Below are positions 25,904 through 35,136 of a stretch of 58,360 bases of DNA, in pieces. The stretch comes from Treponema sp. (GTDB taxonomy: Bacteria; Spirochaetota; Spirochaetia; Treponematales; Treponemataceae). Below the pieces are notes generated by a model, which saw nothing but the letters and a program-made list of their open reading frames with translations, was not told where the DNA came from and searched no databases. Positions within the stretch are counted from its first letter, which is position 1, and each line of letters opens with the position of its first letter. Where the stretch lies: contig JAAVAO010000017.1 in NCBI GenBank assembly GCA_014803985.1, positions 1-58,360 on the forward strand. Reading direction: 5' to 3'. Made by a program: the position numbers and the translations under genes.

Positions 25904-27698
25904 TTTTTTTAAGAAAATTATTATTTCTTTTTTTATCGTTTCACACATAGTATGTTCGTTTGTGTTCGCAGAGGAAAAAAAATGGACTTTGGCGGCGGAA
26001 AAATTTTCATATCCACAGCAAAAAAATCTTTCCAAGTCAAATGAATCGCTCACAAAAACCGTTCCGTCTCTTATTCTTGAACAAATGGCTCAAAATCTCA
26101 CAAGGCTTCCCCGTAGCAGAGAAATTTTAGATAGGACATTATTCGACCTAAAAAAAGATCGACTTTCTCTCTTTTTACAACTTTCAAGCGAAGTGAAAAA
26201 ACGAGACTCGCTTGTCCTTGAAAGTTACTCCGAAAGAAAATTAAAAGCAAAAATAAAGGAATCCGATAAAAAAATCGCCGAAATTCAAAAGAAAATAGAT
26301 GACAATTTGCAAAAAGTTAATGAAGAGAGAGAAAAGCATACAGAAAAAATTCACAGGGACGATGAACGATTAAAACATATTGAAGAGGGCGGCATTGTCA
26401 AGGAGGATCAAGAGAAAAACGCATTCATTCGCTTTTTTTCGGATTTTACCAATTCCTCTTCCGACAGTGCAGTTTTAGAGCAAGTTGTTTTGTATCAAGA
26501 TGATTTTTTAAAGCTTTTTGAACCGAGTCAAACCATTGCAGAACAGGGATATACAAGCTACGCATTTCAAAAGGCGTGCGCCGATGCAAATATTCAAGGG
26601 CTTTTGACAGGAACAATAACACAATACGGCGAATATGTTTCAATAAACGCAAATTTGTATGTATACCCTGGCGGAAAATTGATTGCAAGTGCAACAGACG
26701 TGGGGCTTTTTGGAGAAATGCGAACACTCGCCACAAACATCGCTTTTCAACTCACCCCTAGAATTGCAGACAGCATGCCTGTTGAACTTTTGTTTGAGGT
26801 TTTTCCAAAGGAAGCGGAAGAACACATTTTTATCACTGTTGATGACGTTGTTTATCAAAAAATTCAAACCGTGCGACTTCCAAGCGGAGTGCACACCATT
26901 TCATTTTCGGCGGAAGGATTTTCAAGCGAACAAACTTCCTATTCATTCACGGGAAACAGACAGTTTAAAATCTCTGTCACAATGGATCACGCACACAATG
27001 GCGAAATAAACATTGCATTTAAAAAGCCTTTTGAAGGGGATATGTTTGCAAACGGACTTTTTTCTGCCTCTGTAAGTGCTGAAAACAGATTTGCACAAAT
27101 AAAAGTGAACGACAGGCAAATTCTAGGACACTTTATTTCCACTGACGGCGCGCCGGCGGATTTTATTATCCCTGCAAAACTTTTGCAAGACGACACTTTT
27201 CTTATGGTCAACACAAAGCCGTATGACAGAAGCGCGTACATTGAAAAACGGCGCAAATGGATGTATAGATCTTACAGTCTTTTAATGGTTTCTTTAATCC
27301 CCACATTTTATTGCTACGGCACATACAATTCAATGGCAGCAGCATATAATTCTGAATACGGGGTGTCTTATGAAGATGCAATAAAATGGCAAAAAGCGAA
27401 AAATATCACCATGGGAATTTCAATTGGATGCGGCGTGCTTTTTGCAGAGGAACTGGTAAGATATTTAATTTCAGCAAATTCCGTCATTCCAAAGCAAGCG
27501 AAGAAAATAAAACCTGCACGGATGGCAAAAATAAGGGCGGCGGAAGAACGCGCACTGCAAAAACGCCTTGAAGAAGAACAACTTCTAGAAGAGGAAAAAC
27601 TCTTACAGGAAGAGAACGAAGCGCAAAACGAAGAAGAAAACAACGTTCAGACAGAACAAACAGATTCTGAACACAAAGTTTCTGATAGTACAAAATAA
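25887..27698 (+). CDS. Envelope protein with coiled coil, PEGA-like domain and C-terminal membrane segments
   Basis: The 603-residue product is not assigned. A signal peptide ends near VFAEE (residue 28). A Lys/Glu-rich coiled coil spans about 115-165. A region with ADANIQGLLTGTITQYGEYV (about 230-290) recalls the N-terminal fold of TolB/CsgG-like proteins. A PEGA-like repeat (LPSGVHTISFSAEGFSSE, about 330-350) follows. Two hydrophobic segments (about 470-490 and 510-530) precede a Glu-rich tail. ATG 25887 overlaps the end of prfB and has GGGGA just ahead. The location between prfB and ftsY in a run with LolCDE suggests a conserved envelope role; this is inference. Confidence 0.7.
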   Translation: MTKTYNFFKKIIISFFIVSHIVCSFVFAEEKKWTLAAEKFSYPQQKNLSKSNESLTKTVPSLILEQMAQNLTRLPRSREILDRTLFDLKKDRLSLFLQLSSEVKKRDSLVLESYSERKLKAKIKESDKKIAEIQKKIDDNLQKVNEEREKHTEKIHRDDERLKHIEEGGIVKEDQEKNAFIRFFSDFTNSSSDSAVLEQVVLYQDDFLKLFEPSQTIAEQGYTSYAFQKACADANIQGLLTGTITQYGEYVSINANLYVYPGGKLIASATDVGLFGEMRTLATNIAFQLTPRIADSMPVELLFEVFPKEAEEHIFITVDDVVYQKIQTVRLPSGVHTISFSAEGFSSEQTSYSFTGNRQFKISVTMDHAHNGEINIAFKKPFEGDMFANGLFSASVSAENRFAQIKVNDRQILGHFISTDGAPADFIIPAKLLQDDTFLMVNTKPYDRSAYIEKRRKWMYRSYSLLMVSLIPTFYCYGTYNSMAAAYNSEYGVSYEDAIKWQKAKNITMGISIGCGVLFAEELVRYLISANSVIPKQAKKIKPARMAKIRAAEERALQKRLEEEQLLEEEKLLQEENEAQNEEENNVQTEQTDSEHKVSDSTK

Positions 27699-27723
27699 AG
27701 GAAATAGAAAACGGGGGAACACA

Positions 27724-28596
27724 ATGGCAAAGATTTCTTTTGCAGAACGACTAAAAAACCTTTTTGCAGGAAAAAAACAAAACGAAGCATTTTTTGATGA
27801 TCTTGCAGACAGTCTTATTGAAGGCGACATTGGAGCAAAAGCCGCCTTTGAAATAACAGAAACCCTTGAAAACGAGTGCCGCAAAAATCACATAAACGAT
27901 GAAAGTGAAATCATCGCCCGATTAAAGCACATTCTCTTGGATTATGTAAAAGACATTTCATTAACACCCGATGCAGAACACACAAACATTTGGATGGTGC
28001 TAGGAGTGAATGGAGTTGGAAAAACCACAAGCGTTGCAAAACTCGGCAATTTTATAAAAAAATCGGGCGTTAAAAATATAGTTCTGGCAAGTGCAGACAC
28101 ATTTCGAGCGGCGGCAATAGAGCAGCTTTCCCTGCACGGAGAAAAAATTGGCATTCGAGTTGTAAGCCACCAGCATGGCTCAGATCCCGCCGCAGTTGTT
28201 TTTGACGCGGCATCAGCGTGTTCAGCACAAGGAGCAGGTCTTGTAATTGCAGACACAGCAGGTCGTCTTCACAACAAAGAAAATTTAGTGCGTGAGCTTC
28301 AAAAAATCGACAGAGTTTGCCGCGAAAAAGCGGATGAAGGCTGTTACAAGCGCATTTTGGTGTTAGACGCAACAACCGGTCAAAATGCATTACGGCAAGC
28401 GGAAGTCTTTAACGAGGCTCTTGGAATTGATGCCATCATCTTAACAAAATATGACTCAACGGCAAAAGGCGGAGTGGCTGTTTCCGTTGGAAAGGAATTG
28501 AATATTCCCGTAGCATTTGTGTGCAATGGCGAAAAATATGAAGACATCCGTCCTTTTAATGCTGAAAAATACGTGGACGACTTTTTGGGAATGTAA
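27724..28596 (+). CDS. ftsY: Signal recognition particle receptor FtsY
   Basis: FtsY is the GTPase receptor that brings ribosome-SRP complexes to the inner membrane. The 290 residues have a short N domain and the G domain: NGVGKTTSVAKL (near 98), ADTFRAAAIEQL, DTAGRL (near 178), TKYDSTAKGG (near 240). There is no long acidic A domain, so membrane contact would rely on the N-terminal amphipathic helix. GGGGGAA lies about six bases before the ATG. The next gene starts eight bases after the stop. Confidence 0.96.
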   Translation: MAKISFAERLKNLFAGKKQNEAFFDDLADSLIEGDIGAKAAFEITETLENECRKNHINDESEIIARLKHILLDYVKDISLTPDAEHTNIWMVLGVNGVGKTTSVAKLGNFIKKSGVKNIVLASADTFRAAAIEQLSLHGEKIGIRVVSHQHGSDPAAVVFDAASACSAQGAGLVIADTAGRLHNKENLVRELQKIDRVCREKADEGCYKRILVLDATTGQNALRQAEVFNEALGIDAIILTKYDSTAKGGVAVSVGKELNIPVAFVCNGEKYEDIRPFNAEKYVDDFLGM

Positions 28597-28603
28597 ACAA
28601 CAA

Positions 28604-30151
28604 ATGCATTTTGTAAAGAAACTTCTGTTCACAGCAATACTTCTTCTCTCTTTTTCTCCGCTTTTCAGCATAGAAGATGAACAAAATGCAATTGATCGTG
28701 AAAACCCCGAAAACACACAAAATACAGTGGATTCAAAAAACTCAAAAATCTATGCACTTTTAAACGAAATACTCATTGCAAGCATAACTGGCACCTCTGA
28801 AAATCCGCTTGCCGTAAAATGCGCAAAAATCGCCCGCCCCCTTGCAGTGATTTTTAAATGCCCAAAACGCATAGACGGGCGACACACAATAACAGTGCTC
28901 GACTATTATTTGCCCGCTCATCAGGGATTAGTCGCGTCAACCGTTCAATATAACGCATCGGAAGAAAACCTTGAATGGCTTGATACAATTTTTGAATCAG
29001 ACGGAAGCGAATTTGTCATAATGAGGCCAAAAGAACTCGAAAAGACAAAAAGTGATGCAGAGGATTTTCTAGCGGAAGAAGGAATTGAAATCCTCATTGA
29101 CAAAGAGAACGCTCAAGCAGAAAACGAAGTGGACGGAGAAAACGAAAGCGCACATCCAGAGGAAAATGAAAACGCACCTCTCGAAAAACCAAACGGAGAA
29201 GAGGCAGAACAAAAAGAGGAACACGACTTTATAGGGGATTTTGAATTCTCAAACGACAACTCAGAACTAGAGGCCCTCATACAATCTTCAAATGCTGCAA
29301 TCGAAAAAGAAAAGCAAGAGGAAGAGAGCGTTGAAATCGTTCCTGAAAAGAAAATCAAAAACGCCGAGAATATGCTCAGCATGCATTCGTATGGAAATGA
29401 AGTTTTTTCAATAAAGGAACGAGAAAATCGGCGAATATCCATAACCGCATTTGAGAAAAAATTAACGCGCCAGTATTTCGACAGCAAAATGCGCATTATC
29501 AAAAGAGAAACATGGGATTTAAACGGCGGAATAAACGGGGCGCACAAAACAAAAACCGAAAATTACACATACAGGGGGGACTCAACAAGTGCAGAACGCG
29601 CAACAATCATTGAAGGGGATATGCGTTACCAACAAAAATACGATGAAAACGGACGACTTATAGAGCAACGAAATTTTATGGTTTTAAAAAATCCAGAGGA
29701 AAACAAACAAGATGGCACAACAGCGTCCAGCACCACTGAAAATTCCACCTCTTCTGTCTCTGCCGCCTCTTCTACCAACTCTGCCACAGAAAAAAAGCAA
29801 AAAGTCGTTTTAAAAAACCGAACAACATGGAAATACAATGCAAACGGTCAAATATCTGAAAAATATTTTGTCGAATACAATTATAAAGATGAAAATTCAA
29901 CGCAAATAACTTCTAGAACCTCCAAAAAGGAATCGTATATATATAAAATTCAGGACGGATCTCCCGATTACTTTTATTATGAAGACAACATACTGAGAAT
30001 GCAAACAGAATATAGCGGGCAAAATGATTACAAAACAACATCATATTTTGACGGTGGATTTATTGTTGAATCATATTATGAAAACGGAATGCATAAAAAA
30101 GACTACTATTATCTCAACGGAAGTCTTGTCAGGAGTCGTGACTATGAATAA
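28604..30151 (+). CDS. Secreted acidic protein with Tyr/Gly-rich C-terminal repeats
   Basis: No family recognised. The 515 residues start with a signal peptide (KKLLFTAILLLSFSPLFS). The middle (about 140-250) is Glu/Asn-rich and probably disordered. The C-terminal half has repeated short beta units such as WKYNANGQISEKYF, YFYYEDN and ESYYENGMHKKDYYYLNGS, which resemble MORN_2 or YD-type repeats. A Ser/Thr-rich linker lies at about 370-395. ATG 28604 is eight bases after the ftsY stop, and the end overlaps the lolC-like gene by eight bases. Periplasmic or outer-membrane-facing function linked to lipoprotein sorting is possible but unproven. Confidence 0.7.
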   Translation: MHFVKKLLFTAILLLSFSPLFSIEDEQNAIDRENPENTQNTVDSKNSKIYALLNEILIASITGTSENPLAVKCAKIARPLAVIFKCPKRIDGRHTITVLDYYLPAHQGLVASTVQYNASEENLEWLDTIFESDGSEFVIMRPKELEKTKSDAEDFLAEEGIEILIDKENAQAENEVDGENESAHPEENENAPLEKPNGEEAEQKEEHDFIGDFEFSNDNSELEALIQSSNAAIEKEKQEEESVEIVPEKKIKNAENMLSMHSYGNEVFSIKERENRRISITAFEKKLTRQYFDSKMRIIKRETWDLNGGINGAHKTKTENYTYRGDSTSAERATIIEGDMRYQQKYDENGRLIEQRNFMVLKNPEENKQDGTTASSTTENSTSSVSAASSTNSATEKKQKVVLKNRTTWKYNANGQISEKYFVEYNYKDENSTQITSRTSKKESYIYKIQDGSPDYFYYEDNILRMQTEYSGQNDYKTTSYFDGGFIVESYYENGMHKKDYYYLNGSLVRSRDYE

Positions 30152-31457
30152 AAAACGATTTTCGCCAGGCTGGATTTTTGCAGTTTCACGACGATTTGCC
30201 TCCGTTGACAGAAAAGGTCGTTCCGCAGTTGCAAGCACTTTAGCAACAATTGCAATTGCATTCGGAGTTATGTCGCTGATTGCTGTGTTAAGCGTGATGA
30301 ATGGATTTCAAATGAGTTTCATAGATTCAATTATGGAACTTTCCTCATATCATATACAAGTTAATTTTAAAAACGACTCTGAAAATCTCTTTGAAGAAAC
30401 AGCGAATTTTATTTCATTTTGTGAAAATTCATCGGAAATAAAATCTGCATCCCCCTTTTATGAAACGCACGGTTTGATTGTGGGAAATAGATCAAATGAA
30501 AGCGCAAGCATCATACGGGGAATAAACGAACTGTCATCAAAAAACGACGAGGGATTTATAAAAGAACTAAAAATACTGTACGGCACATTTGACCTTTCTT
30601 CTGACGATAAAATAGTGCTCGGATCAGGGCTTGCCTCTACGTTAGGCGCAAGAATCGGCGGACGGGTCACTCTTTTGGCGATGGGAGGCGGAAGTGATGT
30701 TGCACTTTTTTCGCAAAGCAGACAATTCACTGTCACCGGCATATTTGAATGCGGATATACCGACATAAATTCAGTGTATTCATTTGTAAGCATTGAAGCA
30801 GCGCAAAAATATTTTGGAAAAGACGCAGTGCTAAACTACGGATTAAAAATTCGGCGGGTAAATGACGATGCAAAAATTTCCGCTATAATTGCAAGGGAAT
30901 TTCCAAATGCAACCGTTCAATCGTGGAGAGAATACAACCGCTCGTTATTTGGCGCACTAAAAACTGAAAAAAACATTTTGCGTCTCTTGGTATTTTTAAT
31001 TTTTATAGTTGTGGCAGTGAATATCTACAACGGAATGCGTCGGCTGGTTTTTGAGAGGGCAAGCGAAATTGCAATCCTTTCAGCACTGGGAGGAACTTCA
31101 GCAGAAATAAAGTCAATTTTTGTTTTTAGAGGATTTTCAACAGGCTTTGTCGGCTCTGCCTTTGGAGTGATTCTCGGCATAATTGCCAGTCTAAATATGA
31201 AAAGCATATTTTTAGCAATCTCCCGCTGTATGTTTTTCTTTGAATATCTATTTACATGCATTTTTTCACCATCAAACGCATCCTTTGTCACGGAAAATCC
31301 TATGTACTCAATCTATGCATCCATTCCTGCCCGGATTTTCCCATCGGAAGTCATTGTAATCGCTCTGTTTGGAATTCTTTCACCCCTTGTTGCTTCTTGG
31401 CTTGCAAGCAAAAACGTCTTGAAAATGAAAGTTGCGGAGGTACTGCACGATGAGTAA
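30144..31457 (+). CDS. lolC: LolC/LolE-type lipoprotein-releasing permease
   Basis: Together with LolD and the second permease it would release lipoproteins from the inner membrane for transfer across the periplasm. The 437 residues show a first membrane segment (about 28-50), a large periplasmic MacB-like domain (about 55-280) and three C-terminal membrane segments of the FtsX type (near 285, 345 and 410). AGGAG lies eight bases before ATG 30144, inside the preceding gene. The stop overlaps lolD by eight bases. Which of LolC or LolE it matches cannot be decided by eye. Confidence 0.85.
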   Translation: MNKKRFSPGWIFAVSRRFASVDRKGRSAVASTLATIAIAFGVMSLIAVLSVMNGFQMSFIDSIMELSSYHIQVNFKNDSENLFEETANFISFCENSSEIKSASPFYETHGLIVGNRSNESASIIRGINELSSKNDEGFIKELKILYGTFDLSSDDKIVLGSGLASTLGARIGGRVTLLAMGGGSDVALFSQSRQFTVTGIFECGYTDINSVYSFVSIEAAQKYFGKDAVLNYGLKIRRVNDDAKISAIIAREFPNATVQSWREYNRSLFGALKTEKNILRLLVFLIFIVVAVNIYNGMRRLVFERASEIAILSALGGTSAEIKSIFVFRGFSTGFVGSAFGVILGIIASLNMKSIFLAISRCMFFFEYLFTCIFSPSNASFVTENPMYSIYASIPARIFPSEVIVIALFGILSPLVASWLASKNVLKMKVAEVLHDE

Positions 31458-32154
31458 TATTTTAACGATAAAAAATCTTGAAAAAACATACATAACCGAA
31501 AGCGAACATCTCACTGTTTTTAAAGATTTACATCTATCTGTTGAAGAAGGCACAAAAAATATAATTATAGGAGAAAGCGGAAGCGGAAAAAGCACGCTCT
31601 TAAACATAATCGGAAGCATAGACTCTGCAACGAGCGGCGAAATAATAGCAGGAAAATGGAATGTTACCGCGCTCAAAGAAAAGGAGCAGTCTGAATATCG
31701 CTCGTCATTTTTGGGGCTTGTGTTTCAATTTCATTATCTTTTAAAAGATTTTACCGCTTTAGAAAACATATTTCTTCCCGCATACATCGCCGGCATCCCG
31801 AAGAAAGAGGCTGTTTCCCGCGCAGAAAACCTTATAAATGACATCGGGCTTTCAGACAGAAAAAATCACTTGCCATCTGAACTTTCAGGCGGAGAAAGAC
31901 AACGGGTGGCGGTTGCCCGAAGCCTTATAAACAATCCATCTCTTATTTTAGCTGACGAGCCAACGGGAAACCTTGACCCGCAGAATGCAAGGATTATAGG
32001 CGACTTGCTTTTTTCAATGGTTGACAAATATAAAAAGACGCTTTTGCTCGTCACACACGACAGAAACCTTGCCGCGCGAGGAGAAAACTGCTTTGAAATA
32101 AAAAACGGCGTTCTAAAGCAAATCGCTATAAATGCAAGCGGAGAAATCCTATGA
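31450..32154 (+). CDS. lolD: LolD-type ABC transporter ATPase
   Basis: This is the cytoplasmic ATPase of the lipoprotein-releasing transporter, 234 residues. Walker A GESGSGKST (near 38), Q-loop in VFQFHYLLKDFTALEN (the LLxxFTALEN motif typical of the LolD/MacB group), signature LSGGERQR (near 144) and Walker B LILADEPTGNLD (near 160) are intact. GGAGG lies nine bases before the ATG. The stop overlaps the next ATG by four bases (ATGA). Confidence 0.93.
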   Translation: MSNILTIKNLEKTYITESEHLTVFKDLHLSVEEGTKNIIIGESGSGKSTLLNIIGSIDSATSGEIIAGKWNVTALKEKEQSEYRSSFLGLVFQFHYLLKDFTALENIFLPAYIAGIPKKEAVSRAENLINDIGLSDRKNHLPSELSGGERQRVAVARSLINNPSLILADEPTGNLDPQNARIIGDLLFSMVDKYKKTLLLVTHDRNLAARGENCFEIKNGVLKQIAINASGEIL

Positions 32155-33473
32155 CATTCCGCGCCTCCCTTCTCTTTGCAAAACGACTGATTTTCCCACG
32201 GGCAGGAAAAAAATCCTCCGCCCGAAAAAGCATTATAGGCGCGATTGTTTGCATTGCAATAAGCATAGTTCCCTTGATCGCCGTCATTTCGGTCGCGGAT
32301 GGAATGATTAACGGTATGACTGAAAGAATTATAGGGCTTGCAAGCGGTCATTTAAAAACATTTGTCTATAAAAATACATCTTACGCCGTGTCCACACAGT
32401 CTCTGTTCGCATTGGCTGAAACTGTTTCAAAAATAAGCGGTGTAACTCACGTGTATCCTGAACTTTCAGTGGATGCGCTTGCAAGCGGCAACAGAATTCG
32501 CTCAGGGATAGAACTGCGAGCCGTTCCGCCAAAACTTTTCCAGGAAAACGAGGCGTTTGAAAAATACCTTACAATTACAGAGGGAAGCTACGATGATTTT
32601 CTCAATGGGAACGGCGGAAAAAACGCTATTATCGGAGAAAAGATTGCGTCTGTCTTATCCCTTCATGTGGGAGACACCATTAGAATCATCACTACAAACA
32701 AAAACGGCGGAAAAACAATCACCCCCCGCCTTTCATCATTTAAAATCTCCGCAATTGTTTCTTCTGGCTATCAAGAATTGGATGCTCTATGGGTCTTTAT
32801 TCCGATTGAAGCGGCGTTTGAAATTGTTTCATGTGCAAACGGATCGTTTTCACTTATAATACAAACAGAAAATGCATTTTCCTCAAATTTATATAAAATT
32901 CGTACAGAAATTGATGGAATTTTATCTCCAAAAGCGTTAACTTATACGTGGAGTGAAATAAATGAAGCGCAACTTGAAAATTTTTCATCAACAAAAATGC
33001 TTCTTATCTTTGTTATGGTGTTGATTGTGCTTGTTGCTTCTGTAAACATTTCGTCTGCCCTTGTGATGCTTATTATGGAACGCCGCAGAGAAATCGCAAT
33101 TTTAAAAAGCACTGGAGGAACTGCCCGCGGAATAACGCTCTCATTTTTGATGGCGGGAAGTTTTTGCGGTCTTCTTGGAATTGTTATTGGCACTCCAATA
33201 GGGCTTTTGTGTGCGATACACATAAACGGAATAATTTCGCTGATTGAAAAAATACTAAACGGTTTAAAAATATCGCTTGGAGGTCTTTCCCAAAATTCCA
33301 TAAACGAAAAACTGCTTGACCCCGCTTTTTATCTTTCAGAAATACCGGTAAAGATTCCTGTTGGTGAAATTTTTGCAGTTTTAGCATTCGTTTTGGTTCT
33401 CTGCATGCTTGTTTCAATACTCCCTGCAGCAAAGGCAGGAAAAGAAAAACCTCTTGATATAATAAGGAAATGA
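32151..33473 (+). CDS. lolE: LolC/LolE-type lipoprotein-releasing permease, second subunit
   Basis: The 440 residues have the same topology as the first permease: one membrane segment near 28-48 (IIGAIVCIAISIVPLIAVISV), a periplasmic domain, and C-terminal FtsX segments beginning with FVMVLIVLVASVNISSALVMLIMERRREI-like sequence near 285. The ERRREIAILKSTGG stretch is the conserved cytoplasmic loop that contacts LolD. The gene is translationally coupled to lolD and followed after four bases by mcsA. Confidence 0.88.
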   Translation: MTFRASLLFAKRLIFPRAGKKSSARKSIIGAIVCIAISIVPLIAVISVADGMINGMTERIIGLASGHLKTFVYKNTSYAVSTQSLFALAETVSKISGVTHVYPELSVDALASGNRIRSGIELRAVPPKLFQENEAFEKYLTITEGSYDDFLNGNGGKNAIIGEKIASVLSLHVGDTIRIITTNKNGGKTITPRLSSFKISAIVSSGYQELDALWVFIPIEAAFEIVSCANGSFSLIIQTENAFSSNLYKIRTEIDGILSPKALTYTWSEINEAQLENFSSTKMLLIFVMVLIVLVASVNISSALVMLIMERRREIAILKSTGGTARGITLSFLMAGSFCGLLGIVIGTPIGLLCAIHINGIISLIEKILNGLKISLGGLSQNSINEKLLDPAFYLSEIPVKIPVGEIFAVLAFVLVLCMLVSILPAAKAGKEKPLDIIRK

Positions 33474-33477
33474 TACT

Positions 33478-34029
33478 ATGGTTTGTGATTTATGCGGAAA
33501 AAGAGAAGCAATAATCTTTCTTGAAAGAATGAATGAAAATCTCAAAAAAAAGATATGTATTTGCTCAGTTTGTGCCGCAAAGCGCGATATTGCTATGCCC
33601 AATTCAAAAACACCCCTTCAAAATGTTGATGCCGCCTTTGCAGAAGCTGCAGAACGTAAACGGAAGAATCACCCGGATTCACAAACCCTCTGCCCCTCTT
33701 GCGGAACAAACCTGTATGATATAAAGCAAAAAGGAATTATAGGCTGTTCTGAATGTTACGAAACATTTAAAAACGAAATTATCGAGGCAATGACACAGCA
33801 CGGAATCTACGGACCATACACAGGAACTATGCCTTATCAAATTGAAGGATTTAAAAACACACTCACAATCAGATCTGACATTCAAGCAAAACTAGATGCC
33901 GCTGTCAAAGCTGAAAACTATGAAAAGGCGGCTGTGTACCGGGACTATCTCCGCGAACTTGAAAAAGGCTGCGTGACGGATGGTATAATCGATAGTGAAA
34001 ACGGAGAAACCGATGATGACATCGAATAA
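33478..34029 (+). CDS. mcsA: McsA-like protein with zinc clusters and UVR motif
   Basis: McsA is the activator or adaptor of the McsB arginine kinase and ClpC. The 183 residues contain paired Cys motifs CDLCGK and CSVC at the start, then CPSCGT and CSECYE near 80 and 93. A C-terminal UVR (UvrB/UvrC) helix pair spans about 138-172 (LDAAVKAENYEKAAVYRDYLREL). It lies directly before mcsB, which overlaps it by 17 bases. It is not a UvrB: the helicase domains are absent. Firmicutes operons start with ctsR; none is present here. Confidence 0.85.
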   Translation: MVCDLCGKREAIIFLERMNENLKKKICICSVCAAKRDIAMPNSKTPLQNVDAAFAEAAERKRKNHPDSQTLCPSCGTNLYDIKQKGIIGCSECYETFKNEIIEAMTQHGIYGPYTGTMPYQIEGFKNTLTIRSDIQAKLDAAVKAENYEKAAVYRDYLRELEKGCVTDGIIDSENGETDDDIE

Positions 34030-35125
34030 TATGGAAAGCGGTCTTCCGTGGTTTGCATACAGCGGAAACGACAGGGACATTGTCATTTCATCAAGAGCAC
34101 GTCTCGCCCGAAATCTTGCAAATTTTCCGTTTCCTTTCAAATTTCAGCGAGATGACAAGGAACGTGTTCAAGCGCTCATTTTTGATGCCTTTTCAAAAAT
34201 CGAGGACAATAAAAAATTCTATGCCATTAGCACAGAATCCTTGTCGCCTTTAAGCGCACAAATTCTTGAGGAACGCGGAGTAAAAAAATCCAGCGCAAAA
34301 AAAAGAGCGTTGAGACTCGTTGGCGAATCAGGAATAGTGATGAGTGCAGATGGAAAAAGCAGCTGCACTGTAAATGACATTGACCATATTCATATAGCGC
34401 ATTTTTCAAGCGGGCTGAATTTGAGATATACATACAATGAATGCCACAAAATAGACCGGGCATTGCAAAAGCATTTGCAGTTTGCCGCAAATTGCGACTT
34501 TGGCTACTTATGCTCCGCAATAAGAAACACGGGCAGCGGAATGAAACTTTCTGTCAGAATCCATGTGCCGGCGATTACCCATTCAGGAAAATTAAAGGAT
34601 TTGTTTGACTATCTACACACCAACGAAGTTTCTATTATGCCCGCATTCCCAGAGCTGTCTCACACAAGTGCAGCGGGAAACTTTTTCCAAATTGAAAGCA
34701 CCTCGGCACTCATCGGCAACGAAATTGATCAAGTTGCAAATATAGAAGCCGTCTGTAAATATATTGTAGAAAGTGAACGAAAGGCTATTGAAAATTTTTC
34801 CGATAACAAATCAACGATTATTCGCAATTCAGTGTTAAGGGCATATTCAATCTCCAAATTCAGTTTGCTCGTTTCGCTGCGGGAAGCAATTGATATAATA
34901 TCCGACATAAAACTTGGCGTTCAGTTGCATATTATCCAAGGAATTGACATTGACAGTTTGTGCGCTCTTTTATATAGCATTCAAAACGGACATCTCTTAT
35001 ATCTTTTAGAAACTGGAACCTTTTACTTTGAAAAAGACATCGAGAAAAACCAAAATATAAAATTGGATCGCCTGCGCGCCGTTGTCTTACAAGAAAAATT
35101 TGACAAAATAACGCTAACGGAATAG
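34013..35125 (+). CDS. mcsB: McsB-like ATP:guanido phosphotransferase, catalytic motifs altered
   Basis: McsB phosphorylates arginines on proteins to mark them for ClpCP. The 370 residues align along their length with my memory of Bacillus McsB, including DIVISSRARLARN near 23. However, the NEEDHIRI motif reads NDIDHIHI (near 121), and SCPTNVGTGLRAS reads CSAIRNTGSGMKLS (near 169), so the active-site Cys position is Ala and the Glu-Glu pair is Asp-Ile. Activity is therefore doubtful, or the mechanism differs. GGAG lies six bases before ATG 34013. It is encoded between mcsA and clpC, as expected for the pathway. Confidence 0.8.
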   Translation: MMTSNNMESGLPWFAYSGNDRDIVISSRARLARNLANFPFPFKFQRDDKERVQALIFDAFSKIEDNKKFYAISTESLSPLSAQILEERGVKKSSAKKRALRLVGESGIVMSADGKSSCTVNDIDHIHIAHFSSGLNLRYTYNECHKIDRALQKHLQFAANCDFGYLCSAIRNTGSGMKLSVRIHVPAITHSGKLKDLFDYLHTNEVSIMPAFPELSHTSAAGNFFQIESTSALIGNEIDQVANIEAVCKYIVESERKAIENFSDNKSTIIRNSVLRAYSISKFSLLVSLREAIDIISDIKLGVQLHIIQGIDIDSLCALLYSIQNGHLLYLLETGTFYFEKDIEKNQNIKLDRLRAVVLQEKFDKITLTE

Positions 35126-35136
35126 ACTAAATAATT

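Noticed and set aside
33478..34029. UvrB or UvrC fragment
   Set aside because: Only the short UVR helix pair matches; zinc motifs and the mcsB-clpC context identify McsA.
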